From contig CAYNRY010000001.1 in NCBI GenBank assembly GCA_964399985.1, positions 620,001 through 684,000 on the forward strand: a stretch of DNA of 64,000 bases. Reading direction: 5' to 3'. A program made the translations under genes and the position numbers. Position 1 is the stretch's first letter. Each line of letters opens with the position of its first letter. Below, in pieces: positions 40,846 to 50,622 of the stretch. Below the pieces are notes generated by a model that was not told where the DNA came from, did no database searches, and saw only the letters and a program-made list of their open reading frames with translations. This DNA is from Micavibrio_B sp964399985. GTDB taxonomy: Bacteria > Pseudomonadota > Alphaproteobacteria > Micavibrionales > Micavibrionaceae.

Positions 40846-43050
40846 TCATTTAAACGCCCGTATAATATTGGCGTAATCATCCGTCCATGGGCGCATATCG
40901 TCCGGAATTTGAATGTCTTTCCATTTCATGGCTTTAAATTTAGTGATGATCTCGGGGTTATCTGACATTACCGTATAGATATTCGGGTTGTGCTTGATCT
41001 TTGTCCCGAGAACATCTCCGCCTTTGGCATAGCGCACCAAGGCCGTCATGCCGGAGGCTTTGGCAATAGCTGCGACTTCCTTTTCTAAATTGAAAAAGCG
41101 GTTTGATACATGAATGACAATAAAGCCGCCGGGTTTTAGCTTTGTCTTGTACCTTTGAATAGCTTCAAGCGTCATGACATGGATCGGGATATTGTCAGAG
41201 CTAAACACATCGACGAAAATCATATCGTAATTATGATCTGGCATTTCCATTACTTTATGACGCGCATCACCAAGAATGATTTTATAAGGGCTTTCGCAAT
41301 CTTTTAAGTAACTGAAATATTTTGGGTCTTCCGATACATCGATAACTTGCTGGTTGATCTCGTAAAAATCAAATTCTCGACGTGGGTGCGTGTAGCAGGC
41401 AATACTGCCGATGCCAAGCCCAAGTGCAGCGACTTTTTGCGGTTTATCTGATGAATCCAAGACACTGAAAATATCGCCGACCGAACCTGCCGGATGATAA
41501 TAGGTCAGGGGTATTCTTTTGAAATTATGGTCGAGCGCCTGCGCGCCGTGGGATGTCGTTCCGTTGCTTAATACACGCACGCCGGTTTCTTTATAGTCCT
41601 GAATACGCAATACGCCGAAGAAATTGCGTGCGATCAAAACGCTTTCTTTCATCTTCATCCATGAATTCGGTGGATTGAAAAGCAGAACGACGCCAACCGT
41701 TGTTACAAAAGCCACGCGGCGATTGATAAGGAAAAGCGAGGCTATGAGGGTCACAACAACCATGATGCCCCTAATCAGGAAATGATCGATAAGCGCAGCA
41801 GCGCAGCCGATCAACAAGACACCGGGGAAAAGTGCTATTTCTTTAAAACTGAACTTTGTAATTTTAAATTCCGGGTCTTTGGTAATGGATGCCGATGCAT
41901 GACGCGCAAAAAGCGACAGGATAATTACGATGTAATATTCATACGGCAACTTGAACAGAATTGGTGCTATGAGCGAATTGAACACGCCGCCGAGCGCACC
42001 GCCGATGGACAAATAAAGATAAAACTCCGTCAGGCGCGAGGTTTTTGGTTTCAGCGCGACCAGTTCCTGATGGCACATAAGAGAAGTGAAGAAGAAAAGA
42101 GCGCCATGGAAAGCAATTAACAACCATGCGCCATTGCTGCCAAGGCTGAATATCTGGATACACGACAACAGGATTAATAAAATAGCCTGTAGAATACGCG
42201 TCGCAGGCAACGGAAAAAACGGCTTGCTGGAGAACGCTATAATAAAGGTGCCGAGATAAAGTGCGAGCGGCATAACCCAGAATAGCGGAACCGACGCGAC
42301 ATCCGTGGTCACATAGGTCGTATAGCCCAACATAAGAGAGGACGGACAAAATGCCAGGAAAATCCAGATCAGTTTTGTTTTAATAGAAACCGGACGATCC
42401 TCGGCTTCTATAATTTGTTCTTTTGCCTTGTGGAATTTAGGTGTGAGCGCGCAGAGGATAAACATCCCCGCAAGCAGGAAATATCCCGCGCTCCACAGCC
42501 ATGATTGTTCATGCAATGCTAAAAGCGGCTCTGTCACAATCGGATAGGTGAGAAGGGCAAGCATCGAGCCGATATTACTGGCCGCATACAAGAAATATGG
42601 ATTATGGGCGTTCGGGTGATCGGTGCGCGAAAACCAGTTTTGCAAAAGCGGGGCCGAGGCCGAGAGAATAAAAAAGGGTGCGGCAGCCATCCCGATCATG
42701 GTTTTAAGTTGCCACAAGACCGGCTCTTTGCTCGGATCGTTTATTTCCGCCGGTAGGGCCAAGGGAAGGGCAAGAGTGGCCAGCGCCATCAAGCCTAAAT
42801 GCAAAAGGGCCTGCACTTGCGGTTTTTTGATCTTGGCTAGCAAATGGGCATAGATATAGCCGGCCAGCAGCAAGACCTGAAAAAACAGCATGGCAGTGTT
42901 CCAGACGGCGGGCGTCCCGCCCAGCGAAGGCAGCAGGAATTTCCCAACCATAGGTTGCACGGCGAAAAGGAGAAAAGCGCTTAAAAATATGGTGATTATA
43001 TACACCGGAACCAGATAGCGACTCATGTAACCCCTCTTGTTGCGAGTCAT
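40846..43050 (-). CDS. Membrane-fused spermidine synthase-like protein
   Basis: 734 residues (or 725 from the ATG at 43024, which has GAGGGG before it). The first 420 residues form a block of about 12 hydrophobic helices. The C-terminal 280 residues form a SAM-type fold of the spermidine-synthase family with LGLGIGSIACY, YEINQQVIDV and GDARHKVMEMPDHNYDMIFVDVFSS. Polyamine synthesis is not certain, because the fused forms often lack the diamine-binding residues, and the function is unestablished. The gene lies end to end with prfC. Confidence 0.85.
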   Translation of the reverse strand: MTRNKRGYMSRYLVPVYIITIFLSAFLLFAVQPMVGKFLLPSLGGTPAVWNTAMLFFQVLLLAGYIYAHLLAKIKKPQVQALLHLGLMALATLALPLALPAEINDPSKEPVLWQLKTMIGMAAAPFFILSASAPLLQNWFSRTDHPNAHNPYFLYAASNIGSMLALLTYPIVTEPLLALHEQSWLWSAGYFLLAGMFILCALTPKFHKAKEQIIEAEDRPVSIKTKLIWIFLAFCPSSLMLGYTTYVTTDVASVPLFWVMPLALYLGTFIIAFSSKPFFPLPATRILQAILLILLSCIQIFSLGSNGAWLLIAFHGALFFFTSLMCHQELVALKPKTSRLTEFYLYLSIGGALGGVFNSLIAPILFKLPYEYYIVIILSLFARHASASITKDPEFKITKFSFKEIALFPGVLLIGCAAALIDHFLIRGIMVVVTLIASLFLINRRVAFVTTVGVVLLFNPPNSWMKMKESVLIARNFFGVLRIQDYKETGVRVLSNGTTSHGAQALDHNFKRIPLTYYHPAGSVGDIFSVLDSSDKPQKVAALGLGIGSIACYTHPRREFDFYEINQQVIDVSEDPKYFSYLKDCESPYKIILGDARHKVMEMPDHNYDMIFVDVFSSDNIPIHVMTLEAIQRYKTKLKPGGFIVIHVSNRFFNLEKEVAAIAKASGMTALVRYAKGGDVLGTKIKHNPNIYTVMSDNPEIITKFKAMKWKDIQIPDDMRPWTDDYANIIRAFK

Positions 43051-43116
43051 TATATCCTTGAAAAACGGGGCGTCAAAGAGTACTAAATGCGTACGGATTT
43101 TTGACGGATTTATGGG

Positions 43117-43563
43117 ATGATTAAACTATCGAAATTAAGCGATTATGCGGTCGTTGTCCTGAGCCTTTTGGCGCGGGACCAAAGCCGTTTGATGACCGCG
43201 TCCGGCCTGTCCACGGCAAGTGGCATTCCCGAGCCAACGGTGGCCAAAGTCTTAAAGCTGCTCTCGAGAGAGGGTGTGATCGCTTCAACACGCGGCGTCA
43301 ATGGCGGCTACATGCTGGAGCGCAATCCGGCAGAGATTTCGGTGACTGAACTTATTACCGCGCTCGAAGGTCCGATTGCGCTGACCGCCTGTATCGAAGG
43401 CAGCGACGATGATTGTTCTATTCAGGAAATTTGCCCCATGTCCGGCAAGTGGGCAAAAGTCAACGCAACCATAAAAACCGCGCTCGACGGATTGCCTCTA
43501 AGCGATCTTTTGATCCCCGTCCGCGCCGCTCAAGAAGTTCCACTGGAAATAAAAGATGCCTGA
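43117..43563 (+). CDS. SUF system Fe-S cluster assembly regulator, Rrf2 family
   Basis: 148 residues. The winged-helix [20 protein letters not shown] start is typical of the alphaproteobacterial SufR/IscR-like regulator that heads the suf operon. Three Cys ([16 protein letters not shown]) can ligate an Fe-S cluster, letting it sense cluster status and repress the operon. Its last 8 bp overlap sufB, so the regulator and operon are cotranscribed. Autoregulation is expected. Confidence 0.93.
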   Translation: MIKLSKLSDYAVVVLSLLARDQSRLMTASGLSTASGIPEPTVAKVLKLLSREGVIASTRGVNGGYMLERNPAEISVTELITALEGPIALTACIEGSDDDCSIQEICPMSGKWAKVNATIKTALDGLPLSDLLIPVRAAQEVPLEIKDA

Positions 43564-45004
43564 TATAGAAACGATTGAAAAAGTAAAAGAGCTGAACAAA
43601 TACGAAGCCGGATTTGTCACCGATATCGAATCCGATAAGGCTCCAAAGGGTTTGAACGAAGATATCGTCCGCTTGATCTCTTCCAAAAAAGGCGAGCCCG
43701 AATGGATGCTGGAATGGCGGTTGAAAGCGTATCGTCACTGGCTAACCATGCCGGAACCGGACTGGGCGAAGCTCGACTATCCAGGCTTTGATTATCAGGA
43801 AGCCTATTATTACTCAGCGCCAAAATCTATGAAAGACAAGCCGCAGAGTTTGGATGACGTCGACCCGAAAATTTTAGAAACATATAAGAAGCTCGGTATT
43901 CCCTTGCGTGAACAGCAAATGTTGGCTGGTGTTGCCGTCGATGTCGTTTTTGACTCTGTATCTGTCGCCACGACTTTCCGTGCCAAGCTCAAAGAATCCG
44001 GCGTTATTTTCTGCGCGATTTCGGAAGCGATTAAAGATTATCCTGACCTCGTCAAAAAATATATCGGCTCTGTGGTTCCTTATACAGATAACAAACATGC
44101 TTGTTTGAATTCCGCCGTGTTTTCGGATGGCTCGTTTGTCTATATCCCGCCGGGTGTTAAATGTCCGATGGAGCTATCGACCTATTTCCGCATCAACGAA
44201 ATGAACACGGGCCAATTCGAGCGCACGCTGATCATCGCCGATAAAGGCGCTTACGTTTCCTACCTTGAAGGCTGCACCGCGCCAATGCGCGATGAAAACC
44301 AGATGCATGCTGCCGTGGTCGAGCTTGTCACGCATGATGATGCCGAGATTAAATACTCGACTGTTCAGAACTGGTATCCCGGCGATGAAGAAGGCAAGGG
44401 CGGAATTTACAATTTCGTGACGAAACGCGGTATCTGTGAAGGTGCAAATTCCAAAATTTCATGGACGCAAGTGGAAACAGGTTCCGCGATCACATGGAAA
44501 TATCCATCCTGCATTTTAAAAGGCGATAATTCCCAAGGTGAATTCTATTCGGTCGCCATCACCAATGGGTATCAGCAGGCCGATACCGGCACGAAGATGA
44601 TCCATATGGGCAAAAATACCAAATCCCGCATCGTGGCGAAAACCATCTCCGCCGGAAAATCGGATTCAACTTATCGCGGTTTGGTGCGCGTTTTGGGCGG
44701 CGCGGAAGGCGCACGCAACTTTACACAATGTGATAGCCTTTTGATCGGCGATCAATGCGGGGCGCATACCGTTCCCTATATCGAAAGCAAAAACCGCACG
44801 GCACGTTTAGAGCACGAAGCTACAACGTCCAAAATCTCCGAAGACCAGATGTTCTATTGTCAGCAACGCGGCCTGTCCGCAGAAGAAGCCACAGCATTAA
44901 TCGTCAACGGCTTCTGCCGCGAAGTGATGCAAAACCTACCGATGGAGTTCGCTGTTGAGGCACAGAAATTGGTGGCAATTTCACTTGAGGGGAGCGTGGG
45001 ATAA
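43556..45004 (+). CDS. sufB: Fe-S cluster scaffold subunit SufB
   Basis: 482 residues, core scaffold of SufBCD, on which Fe-S clusters are assembled. Typical motifs include [19 protein letters not shown], a conserved Cys in YLEGCTAP, and the C-terminal catalytic region [24 protein letters not shown]. Overlaps its regulator by 8 bp and the next gene by 1 bp (TAATGG). SufC and SufD follow only after an insertion of four unrelated genes. Confidence 0.97.
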   Translation: MPDIETIEKVKELNKYEAGFVTDIESDKAPKGLNEDIVRLISSKKGEPEWMLEWRLKAYRHWLTMPEPDWAKLDYPGFDYQEAYYYSAPKSMKDKPQSLDDVDPKILETYKKLGIPLREQQMLAGVAVDVVFDSVSVATTFRAKLKESGVIFCAISEAIKDYPDLVKKYIGSVVPYTDNKHACLNSAVFSDGSFVYIPPGVKCPMELSTYFRINEMNTGQFERTLIIADKGAYVSYLEGCTAPMRDENQMHAAVVELVTHDDAEIKYSTVQNWYPGDEEGKGGIYNFVTKRGICEGANSKISWTQVETGSAITWKYPSCILKGDNSQGEFYSVAITNGYQQADTGTKMIHMGKNTKSRIVAKTISAGKSDSTYRGLVRVLGGAEGARNFTQCDSLLIGDQCGAHTVPYIESKNRTARLEHEATTSKISEDQMFYCQQRGLSAEEATALIVNGFCREVMQNLPMEFAVEAQKLVAISLEGSVG

Positions 45005-45438
45005 TGGATTGTTTAACGTGCAATGATTATCTTGATTTTGGAGAAAGCTATTATACTTCAGCGGAGCATCTAAAAAGCTTAGGCGATGATTCACTTTATT
45101 CGCGGTTATATCTTTATTCCCATTCAGCTGAATTAGGACTGAAGACATACATATATGCGAAAAGCGGCAAGTGTTATCGTGGACATAAGTTACATAAGCT
45201 TATGCGATTGGCAAAAAAATTAGGCTTCGTATTTTCAGATACGATGACTTCTATTATCTTTACTTTTAATGAAATAAATAATTCGGAATATCGGACAAGA
45301 TATCTTAAGTCTGGACCCATGTCTTTCCCTAATCAAGATGTTCTAACAGTTGAAATTTTGAAGTTCTTTAAAGATTTGAGAACGGCTATTGCTGTTGAAA
45401 ATTCGCATGATATCCACAAAAATGGGCACATCAGATGA
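45004..45438 (+). CDS. HEPN-like small protein inserted after sufB
   Basis: 144 residues, AT-richer than sufB. The section YLDFGESYYTSAEHLK, then RLYLYSHSAELGLKTYIY, followed by a HKLHKLMRLAKKLG segment, matches the helical layout of HEPN domains, where a Ser/Leu-rich helix pair carries such motifs. The ribonuclease R-x4-6-H motif is not clear, and no nucleotidyltransferase partner lies nearby. The ATG overlaps the sufB stop, and its own stop overlaps the next gene's start, so it is translated with the SUF operon. Confidence 0.55.
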   Translation: MDCLTCNDYLDFGESYYTSAEHLKSLGDDSLYSRLYLYSHSAELGLKTYIYAKSGKCYRGHKLHKLMRLAKKLGFVFSDTMTSIIFTFNEINNSEYRTRYLKSGPMSFPNQDVLTVEILKFFKDLRTAIAVENSHDIHKNGHIR

Positions 45439-45887
45439 ATAACTGGTGGGCACTCGCAATTCTTTCCGGTGCCGGACTTGCCAGTCGCAATGTCCTGCTG
45501 AAACTCGCCAATGTCAAAATCGATCCGGCGATGGCGGCGATGGTGTTGTCGGTGTCGATGGCGATTACCTCTATCGCTTTTATGTTTGCGAATCGTTTTT
45601 ATGCGGCGCGACTGGAAAACGCCGTTGAAAATCCAATGAACTGGAACATGGCGGGTATTATCCCTGCGGCTTTTGCCGGAATAGGCCTCGCAGCGGCAAA
45701 TATCCTTCTCGTGTTTTCCTATAAGGCAGGCGGCTCTGCCGCTCTGGTCGGTGTTTTGCAAACACTTTGCGCGGTCAGCATTACAATGATCGTGGGTGTG
45801 TTCTTGCTGAACGAAATTATCCGTCCGGCACAAATTCTCGGTGCGATGATCGCGCTTGTAGGCATGTTTTTAATTATAAAGGGGTAG
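45435..45887 (+). CDS. EamA/DMT-superfamily half-size transporter
   Basis: 150 residues with five predicted transmembrane helices, corresponding to one EamA repeat rather than the usual pair. The C-terminal VGVLQTLCAVSITMIVG and NEIIRPAQILGAMIALVG-type region matches the EamA signature. Substrate unknown; small half-size forms are thought to dimerise. ATGA overlap with the HEPN-like gene. Confidence 0.8.
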   Translation: MNNWWALAILSGAGLASRNVLLKLANVKIDPAMAAMVLSVSMAITSIAFMFANRFYAARLENAVENPMNWNMAGIIPAAFAGIGLAAANILLVFSYKAGGSAALVGVLQTLCAVSITMIVGVFLLNEIIRPAQILGAMIALVGMFLIIKG

Positions 45888-45890
45888 GCT

Positions 45891-46166
45891 ATGGACGCAG
45901 TATTTACGATTATCGGGGTTGTCGGCTCCATCATGTGTATCCTGATGTATTTCATGTTAGAGCGCGGTTTGGCTAAGGGCTCTGACATCTGGTATTACGC
46001 GATTAACGGTATCGGCGCTTTGTTAATACTCATCGGCTGTATGGCCAATTTCGACGGCGGCGATTTAGGCGCTATTACACAAGAATTATGTTGGGCGATG
46101 ATTAGCGGTATGGGCATCTTCCGTTTAATCAGGGCAAAGAAGAAAGAACGTAATGAAGGGTTTTAG
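45891..46166 (+). CDS. CBU_0592-like small membrane protein
   Basis: 91 residues with three hydrophobic helices (about 4-24, 33-52 and 62-80) and a basic C-terminal tail (AKKKER). The pattern of a short hydrophobic protein with a GIGALLILIG helix resembles the CBU_0592 family of membrane proteins. It starts 3 bp after the DMT gene and probably functions with it. Function unknown. Confidence 0.6.
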   Translation: MDAVFTIIGVVGSIMCILMYFMLERGLAKGSDIWYYAINGIGALLILIGCMANFDGGDLGAITQELCWAMISGMGIFRLIRAKKKERNEGF

Positions 46167-46170
46167 CAAT

Positions 46171-46240
46171 CGTCACCCCCGCGAAGGCGGGGGTCCATCG
46201 TGACACTGCAAGATGGATTCCCGCCTTCGCGGGAATGACG
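46171..46240. repeat. Palindromic repeat, inverted pair before the GIY-YIG gene
   Basis: CCCCCGCGAAGGCGGGGG (46176-46193) and TTCCCGCCTTCGCGGGAA (46218-46235) face each other with matching CGTCA/TGACG outer flanks. The pair starts 4 bp after the CBU_0592-like gene and ends 14 bp before the GIY-YIG ATG. The upstream frame of that gene reads into the repeat. Confidence 0.85.
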
Positions 46241-46254
46241 GAAAAGTAGAAGAA

Positions 46255-46548
46255 ATGGAAAAGAAATTTTGGGTTTATATAGTCTCGAATATGAAGAACG
46301 GCACTATTTATATAGGAGTTACATCTGATCTAAATCGAAGAGTATATGAACACAAAGAAAAGCAAGTAGAAGGGTTTACAAAAGAATACGGTTTAGGAAA
46401 TTTGGTCTGGTACGAAGAACATCCAACAGCTGAATCTGCAATTACTAAAGAAAAGCAGATGAAGAAATGGAATAGAGACTGGAAAATCAAACGTATTGTA
46501 GAAGAGAATCCTGATTGGAATGATTTGTACGAAACACTAAATAGGTAA
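46255..46548 (+). CDS. Small GIY-YIG nuclease domain protein
   Basis: 97 residues from the ATG at 46255 (MEKKFWVYIV). The longer frame to 46213 is translated repeat DNA ('DSRLRGND') and is rejected as start. The GIY-YIG motif is WVYIVSNMKNGTIYIGVTS, followed by LNRRVYEHKEKQ with the conserved Arg and EHK, and a Glu in EEHPTAESAI, which together form a UPF0213/YhbQ-like single-strand-specific nuclease fold. Position between repeats and sufC makes it a candidate actor on the palindromic repeat. No DNA-binding accessory domain is present. Confidence 0.85.
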   Translation: MEKKFWVYIVSNMKNGTIYIGVTSDLNRRVYEHKEKQVEGFTKEYGLGNLVWYEEHPTAESAITKEKQMKKWNRDWKIKRIVEENPDWNDLYETLNR

Positions 46549-46553
46549 TATAA

Positions 46554-47303
46554 ATGCTACTCGAAATCAAAAACCTCCACGCCGAAATTGACGGCAAACA
46601 AATCCTGAACGGTCTCGATCTGACGATTGAAGCCGGAAAAGTCCATGCGATCATGGGCCCGAACGGGGCAGGGAAATCCACCCTGTCTTACGTCCTGTCG
46701 GGTCGCAGCGATTACGAAGTGACTGAAGGCGAGATTTTACTCAACGGCGAGAACATTCTCGAAATGGCGCCGGAAGAACGGGCTGCCGCCGGAATGTTTT
46801 TGGCGTTCCAATATCCGGTTGAAATTCCGGGCGTTCAGACAACGACATTTCTAAAAACTGCCGTTAACGCAATTCGCCGCCAGAAGGGCGAGGCGGAAAT
46901 GGATGCGCTCGATTTCCTCAAGCTCATGAAAACCAAAACCAAGGAACTAGGCATCGATAATGAGATGCTCAAACGTGCGGTCAATGTCGGTTTCTCGGGC
47001 GGCGAAAAGAAACGCAATGAGGTTTTGCAAATGGCCTTGCTTGAGCCGAAAATGTGCATCCTCGATGAAACGGATTCAGGTCTCGATATTGACGCGCTGC
47101 GCATCGTTGCCGATGGTGTCAACAAGCTGCGCTCCCCTGAGCGTTCTTTCCTCGTGATTACGCACTACCAGCGCTTGCTTGATTATATCGTACCGGATGT
47201 CGTGCATGTTCTGGCAAAAGGCCGGATCGTCAAAACCGGCGGCGCGGAGCTGGCGAAAGAGCTTGAAGCAACAGGATATGCCGGTATCGGCGAGGCGGCC
47301 TGA
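46554..47303 (+). CDS. sufC: Fe-S cluster assembly ATPase SufC
   Basis: 249 residues. Walker [10 protein letters not shown] at about 35-43, signature [11 protein letters not shown], and Walker [18 protein letters not shown] are diagnostic for SufC. It binds SufB and SufD and powers cluster assembly. It follows the GIY-YIG gene by 5 bp and overlaps sufD by 1 bp (TGATG). Confidence 0.97.
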   Translation: MLLEIKNLHAEIDGKQILNGLDLTIEAGKVHAIMGPNGAGKSTLSYVLSGRSDYEVTEGEILLNGENILEMAPEERAAAGMFLAFQYPVEIPGVQTTTFLKTAVNAIRRQKGEAEMDALDFLKLMKTKTKELGIDNEMLKRAVNVGFSGGEKKRNEVLQMALLEPKMCILDETDSGLDIDALRIVADGVNKLRSPERSFLVITHYQRLLDYIVPDVVHVLAKGRIVKTGGAELAKELEATGYAGIGEAA

Positions 47304-48478
47304 TGAACGCGATTCCTTTCAGCAAAACACGTTTCAAAGCCGATACATCCGAGATTGCCTTGCAAGGCTGGAGCGATCAGCCAGACTCGGCTGATTGGGT
47401 CAAGGCGCTGCGTCTGCGGTCAAAATCCAAACTCGAAGAATTCGGCTTGCCGCAGCCAAAACTGGAACGTTGGAAGTATACCAATCTTCCGGCTCGGCTG
47501 AAGAAGATGAATTTGACCTATGTGCCTAATGACGGCACGGCTATCGATGACGCGCCAGACTGGGCGCGTGAGAGATTGGAAGCTTCTGTCCCTGGCGATC
47601 ACCCATATCATGACATGATGCTGTGGCATGCCAATAACGCATTTCTGGATAAAGCGACTTTCCTGCAATTTGTCGATCAGCAGCATCATAATATCGTGCA
47701 TGAGGGCAAAGGCGGAGAGCTAACGCATCCGCGTATGTTTATCTGCGTCGCGGATAATGCCGATGCGACCTTGTTCGAGTACTACAGCGGCAAAGGCGCA
47801 TATTGGCGCAACGGCGTCACCGAAATCCGCGTCGGCAAGAATGCACTCTTTCGTCATTACCGCATTATCGAAGACAGTATGGAATCTGTCTGCACGCATA
47901 ATACACATGTTACGGTAGAGCGTGACGGCAATTACGAAACCTTTACCATTACAACAGGAGCAGGCCTGAGCCGCAACCAGTTGCATGGTGAATTACTGGC
48001 AGAAAATGGACAATGCAGCTTTTCAGGGCTGAACATGATTTCCGGTAAACAGCACGCCGATACGACACTTTTAATCGAGCATAAAGCGCCGCATTGCCAG
48101 TCGAATCAGCTTTACAAGAATATCCTCAAAGATGAATCTCGATGTGTTTTCCAGGGTAAAATCTTCGTCGACCAGATTGCCCAGAAAACGGATGGTTATC
48201 AGCTTTCGAACAATTTGCTGCTGTCGCCATTGGCCGAGATGAATATCAAGCCCGAGCTTGAGATTTATGCCGATGACGTCAAATGCTCGCATGGTTCGAC
48301 GACTGGAGCTCTCGATGAAACGCCAATGTTCTACCTGCGCAGCCGTGGTTTAAGTGAAATTGAAGCACGCAAATTATTGCTGGAAGCCTTTATCGGTCAG
48401 GCTTTGGAAAAAATAACTTATGAAGCGGCACAGAAGGAAATTTCGGAAAGGGCGATTGCGTGGCTGAGCCAAAGCTAA
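47303..48478 (+). CDS. sufD: Fe-S cluster assembly protein SufD
   Basis: 391 residues, paralogue of SufB that completes the SufBC2D scaffold. The conserved region SSANALLLSPLAEMNIKPELEIYADDVKCSHG-type is visible, along with LDETPMFYLRSRGLSE and ARKLLLEAFIGQ. The 3' end overlaps the sufS start by 19 bp. Confidence 0.95.
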   Translation: MNAIPFSKTRFKADTSEIALQGWSDQPDSADWVKALRLRSKSKLEEFGLPQPKLERWKYTNLPARLKKMNLTYVPNDGTAIDDAPDWARERLEASVPGDHPYHDMMLWHANNAFLDKATFLQFVDQQHHNIVHEGKGGELTHPRMFICVADNADATLFEYYSGKGAYWRNGVTEIRVGKNALFRHYRIIEDSMESVCTHNTHVTVERDGNYETFTITTGAGLSRNQLHGELLAENGQCSFSGLNMISGKQHADTTLLIEHKAPHCQSNQLYKNILKDESRCVFQGKIFVDQIAQKTDGYQLSNNLLLSPLAEMNIKPELEIYADDVKCSHGSTTGALDETPMFYLRSRGLSEIEARKLLLEAFIGQALEKITYEAAQKEISERAIAWLSQS

Positions 48479-49704
48479 TTTCCTTGCCACTTAATGGGTG
48501 GCGATCTGATTTCCCCTCCATGTCATCCATGATGAACGGTAAGCCGCTTGTGTATCTGGATACGGGGGCGAGTGCGCAAAAGCCGCAAGTCGTGATCGAT
48601 GCCATGGCAAAAGCCATGAGCGAGCAATACGCCAATATCCATCGCGGGCTGTATAAATTCTCGGCGCAGAAAACACAGGAATTTGAAGCCGTGCGCCATA
48701 AAGTGGCGGATTTTCTTGGCGTCGAAAACGAAAACACGATTATCTTTACGCGTAATACGACAGAGGCCATCAATCTGGTGGCACAGGCTTACGGTCGCAA
48801 ATTCCTGAAAGCAGGCGACGAGATTATTCTGTCCGAAATGGAGCATCACGCCAATTTAGTGCCTTGGTCCATGCTGCGCGATCAGATCGGCGTGGTGATT
48901 AAATATATTCCGGTTCTGGAAGACGGCAGTCTGGATATGGACGCTTATAAAAATCTTCTATCCGACAAGACGAAACTTGTGTCGGTGACGCATATTTCAA
49001 ACGCACTTGGCACGATCAACGATGTAGTGGTCATTACGAAGATCGCACGAGAACATAATCCCGATATCAAGATCATGTTTGATGGCTCCCAAGCGGTCGT
49101 TCATGCCAAAGTAAACCTGTCTACATTCGACCCTGATTTTTATGTGTTCACGGGGCATAAGCTTTACGGTCCGACAGGTGTCGGCGTTCTATATGGCCGC
49201 TATGAATTGCTGGAAGCCATGGACCCATATCAGGGCGGCGGCGATATGATCGAAACCGTCGCGCTTGACGAGGTTACTTATAAATCTGCTCCGGCAAAAT
49301 TCGAGGCCGGAACACCGGCGATTGCGGAAGTGATCGCGCTTGGTGCGGCGATTGATTATATGTCGTCCATAGGCATGGAAAATATCGCGGCGCATGAGCA
49401 GGAATTGCTTTGTTATGCTACCGAAGAACTACAAAAATTTGAAGGGCTGCATATCTTTGGCACGGCAGCGCCGAAAGCAGCTATAATAAGTTTTACCATG
49501 AATGCAGCTCATCCTTCCGATATCGCCATGGTGCTGGACCAAATGGGAATTGCGGTCAGGACAGGGCATCATTGCTGTATGCCGCTCATGGCGAAATTCA
49601 AAGTCGATGCAACAGTGCGTGTATCCTTTGGCCTGTATAATACGAAAGAAGATATAGAGCGGCTTGTCGAAGCCTTGCAGAAAGTTAAATCGTTATTCGC
49701 ATGA
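48460..49704 (+). CDS. sufS: Cysteine desulfurase SufS
   Basis: PLP enzyme of 414 residues taking sulfur from cysteine for cluster assembly. The PLP Lys is at about 234 in FTGHKLYGPTGVG and the persulfide Cys in RTGHHCCMPLM (about 370). GTG start overlapping sufD; an ATG at 48520 would lose 20 residues. No SufE is visible in the window. Confidence 0.96.
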   Translation: MAEPKLISLPLNGWRSDFPSMSSMMNGKPLVYLDTGASAQKPQVVIDAMAKAMSEQYANIHRGLYKFSAQKTQEFEAVRHKVADFLGVENENTIIFTRNTTEAINLVAQAYGRKFLKAGDEIILSEMEHHANLVPWSMLRDQIGVVIKYIPVLEDGSLDMDAYKNLLSDKTKLVSVTHISNALGTINDVVVITKIAREHNPDIKIMFDGSQAVVHAKVNLSTFDPDFYVFTGHKLYGPTGVGVLYGRYELLEAMDPYQGGGDMIETVALDEVTYKSAPAKFEAGTPAIAEVIALGAAIDYMSSIGMENIAAHEQELLCYATEELQKFEGLHIFGTAAPKAAIISFTMNAAHPSDIAMVLDQMGIAVRTGHHCCMPLMAKFKVDATVRVSFGLYNTKEDIERLVEALQKVKSLFA

Positions 49705-50120
49705 AAATGGACCCAGTCGCAGATGAAGAAATGATCCGCAACGCTCTCGGCGATGATTTCGACGAGATGGCGGAGCCGCCGAATGTCACGGGATCAAAAG
49801 ATCATCCTTTGTGGAAGCAGATCGTCGCCAATCTGCGCGAAGTTTTCGACCCTGAAATTCCGGTCAATATTTACGAGCTGGGTTTGATTTATAAGATCGT
49901 GATCACCGACCAGCCGGATCAGACTTCCGATATCGCTGTTGAGATGACGCTGACATCGCCGGCCTGTCCGGTGGCGCAGGAAATGCCGGGCATGGTACAG
50001 GGGGCTATTTTCCCATTATCGGGCGTGGGCAATGTCGATGTCGAGATAGTCTGGGAACCGACCTGGGATCCGTCCTGTATGGCGGAAACCGCCAAGCTGC
50101 AACTGAATATGTTTACATGA
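49701..50120 (+). CDS. sufT: SufT-like protein (DUF59/MIP18 family)
   Basis: 139 residues. The DUF59 domain follows a 45-residue acidic N-terminal extension: EVFDPEIPVNIYELGLIYKI, then LTSPACPVAQEMPG with the conserved Cys. SufT proteins help maturation of Fe-S proteins, as in other SUF operons. ATGA overlap with sufS, stop 7 bp before the next gene. Confidence 0.92.
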   Translation: MKMDPVADEEMIRNALGDDFDEMAEPPNVTGSKDHPLWKQIVANLREVFDPEIPVNIYELGLIYKIVITDQPDQTSDIAVEMTLTSPACPVAQEMPGMVQGAIFPLSGVGNVDVEIVWEPTWDPSCMAETAKLQLNMFT

Positions 50121-50127
50121 GGTATCA

Positions 50128-50475
50128 ATGTTTGGCCTGACCACAGACGAAGTAAAAGTAACTCCTGCCGCCCGCGAGCATTTAAAGCGCGTGGTAGACG
50201 GTCATGCGGGTTTGCGCCTGATGATTCTTAAAGGCAAAGGTTGCGGTGGCAATGAATATGATTTGCGCGGCGTTACCGATGATACAATCGATCCGAGCGA
50301 TGACCGTCTGGAAGTAGAAGAAGGGCTGACTATCTTTATTCCGAAAACCGATGTCTTAATGCTTTTCGGCACGACGATTGATTATGTCGAAGATAGTGTA
50401 GGCAATCGTCGGATCGAAATTACCAATCCCAATGAAAAAGGTAAATGCGGCTGCGGCCTGTCTGTATCTTTTTAA
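50128..50475 (+). CDS. sufA: A-type iron-sulfur carrier (HesB/IscA/SufA)
   Basis: 115 residues. It transfers Fe-S clusters from the scaffold to target apoproteins. The Cys ligands are visible: GKGCGGNEYDL and KCGCGLS at the C-terminus, the hallmark of the A-type carrier. It ends the SUF operon. After it are 147 bp with a hairpin at 50574-50593 and no further plus-strand gene. Confidence 0.94.
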   Translation: MFGLTTDEVKVTPAAREHLKRVVDGHAGLRLMILKGKGCGGNEYDLRGVTDDTIDPSDDRLEVEEGLTIFIPKTDVLMLFGTTIDYVEDSVGNRRIEITNPNEKGKCGCGLSVSF

Positions 50476-50573
50476 GTTCTAATTAAATCAAATGCTTAGA
50501 ATAGGTTATCATTTCGTTCGCCAGTTTTTCAAAATTTTATAATAGTCCGTTCTCAGAAATTCAGGCATGAATA

Positions 50574-50593
50574 AGGCCGCAACGAAGCGGCCT
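50574..50593 (-). terminator. Hairpin downstream of the small peptide gene
   Basis: AGGCCGC and GCGGCCT (7 bp, perfect) enclose AACGAA. On the minus strand a short TTATT follows, so it may be a weak terminator for the unit 51846-50623. On the plus strand no T-run follows. Confidence 0.5.
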
Positions 50594-50622
50594 GATTCGG
50601 AATTCCTTAAATGCCGAGCTAA

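Noticed and set aside
45435..45438. Possible HEPN-nucleotidyltransferase toxin-antitoxin
   Set aside because: The gene after the HEPN-like one is a membrane transporter; no nucleotidyltransferase GS-x-D-x-D motif occurs nearby.
46213..46254. N-terminal extension of the GIY-YIG gene
   Set aside because: Same translated repeat sequence; the family begins at MEKKFWVY.
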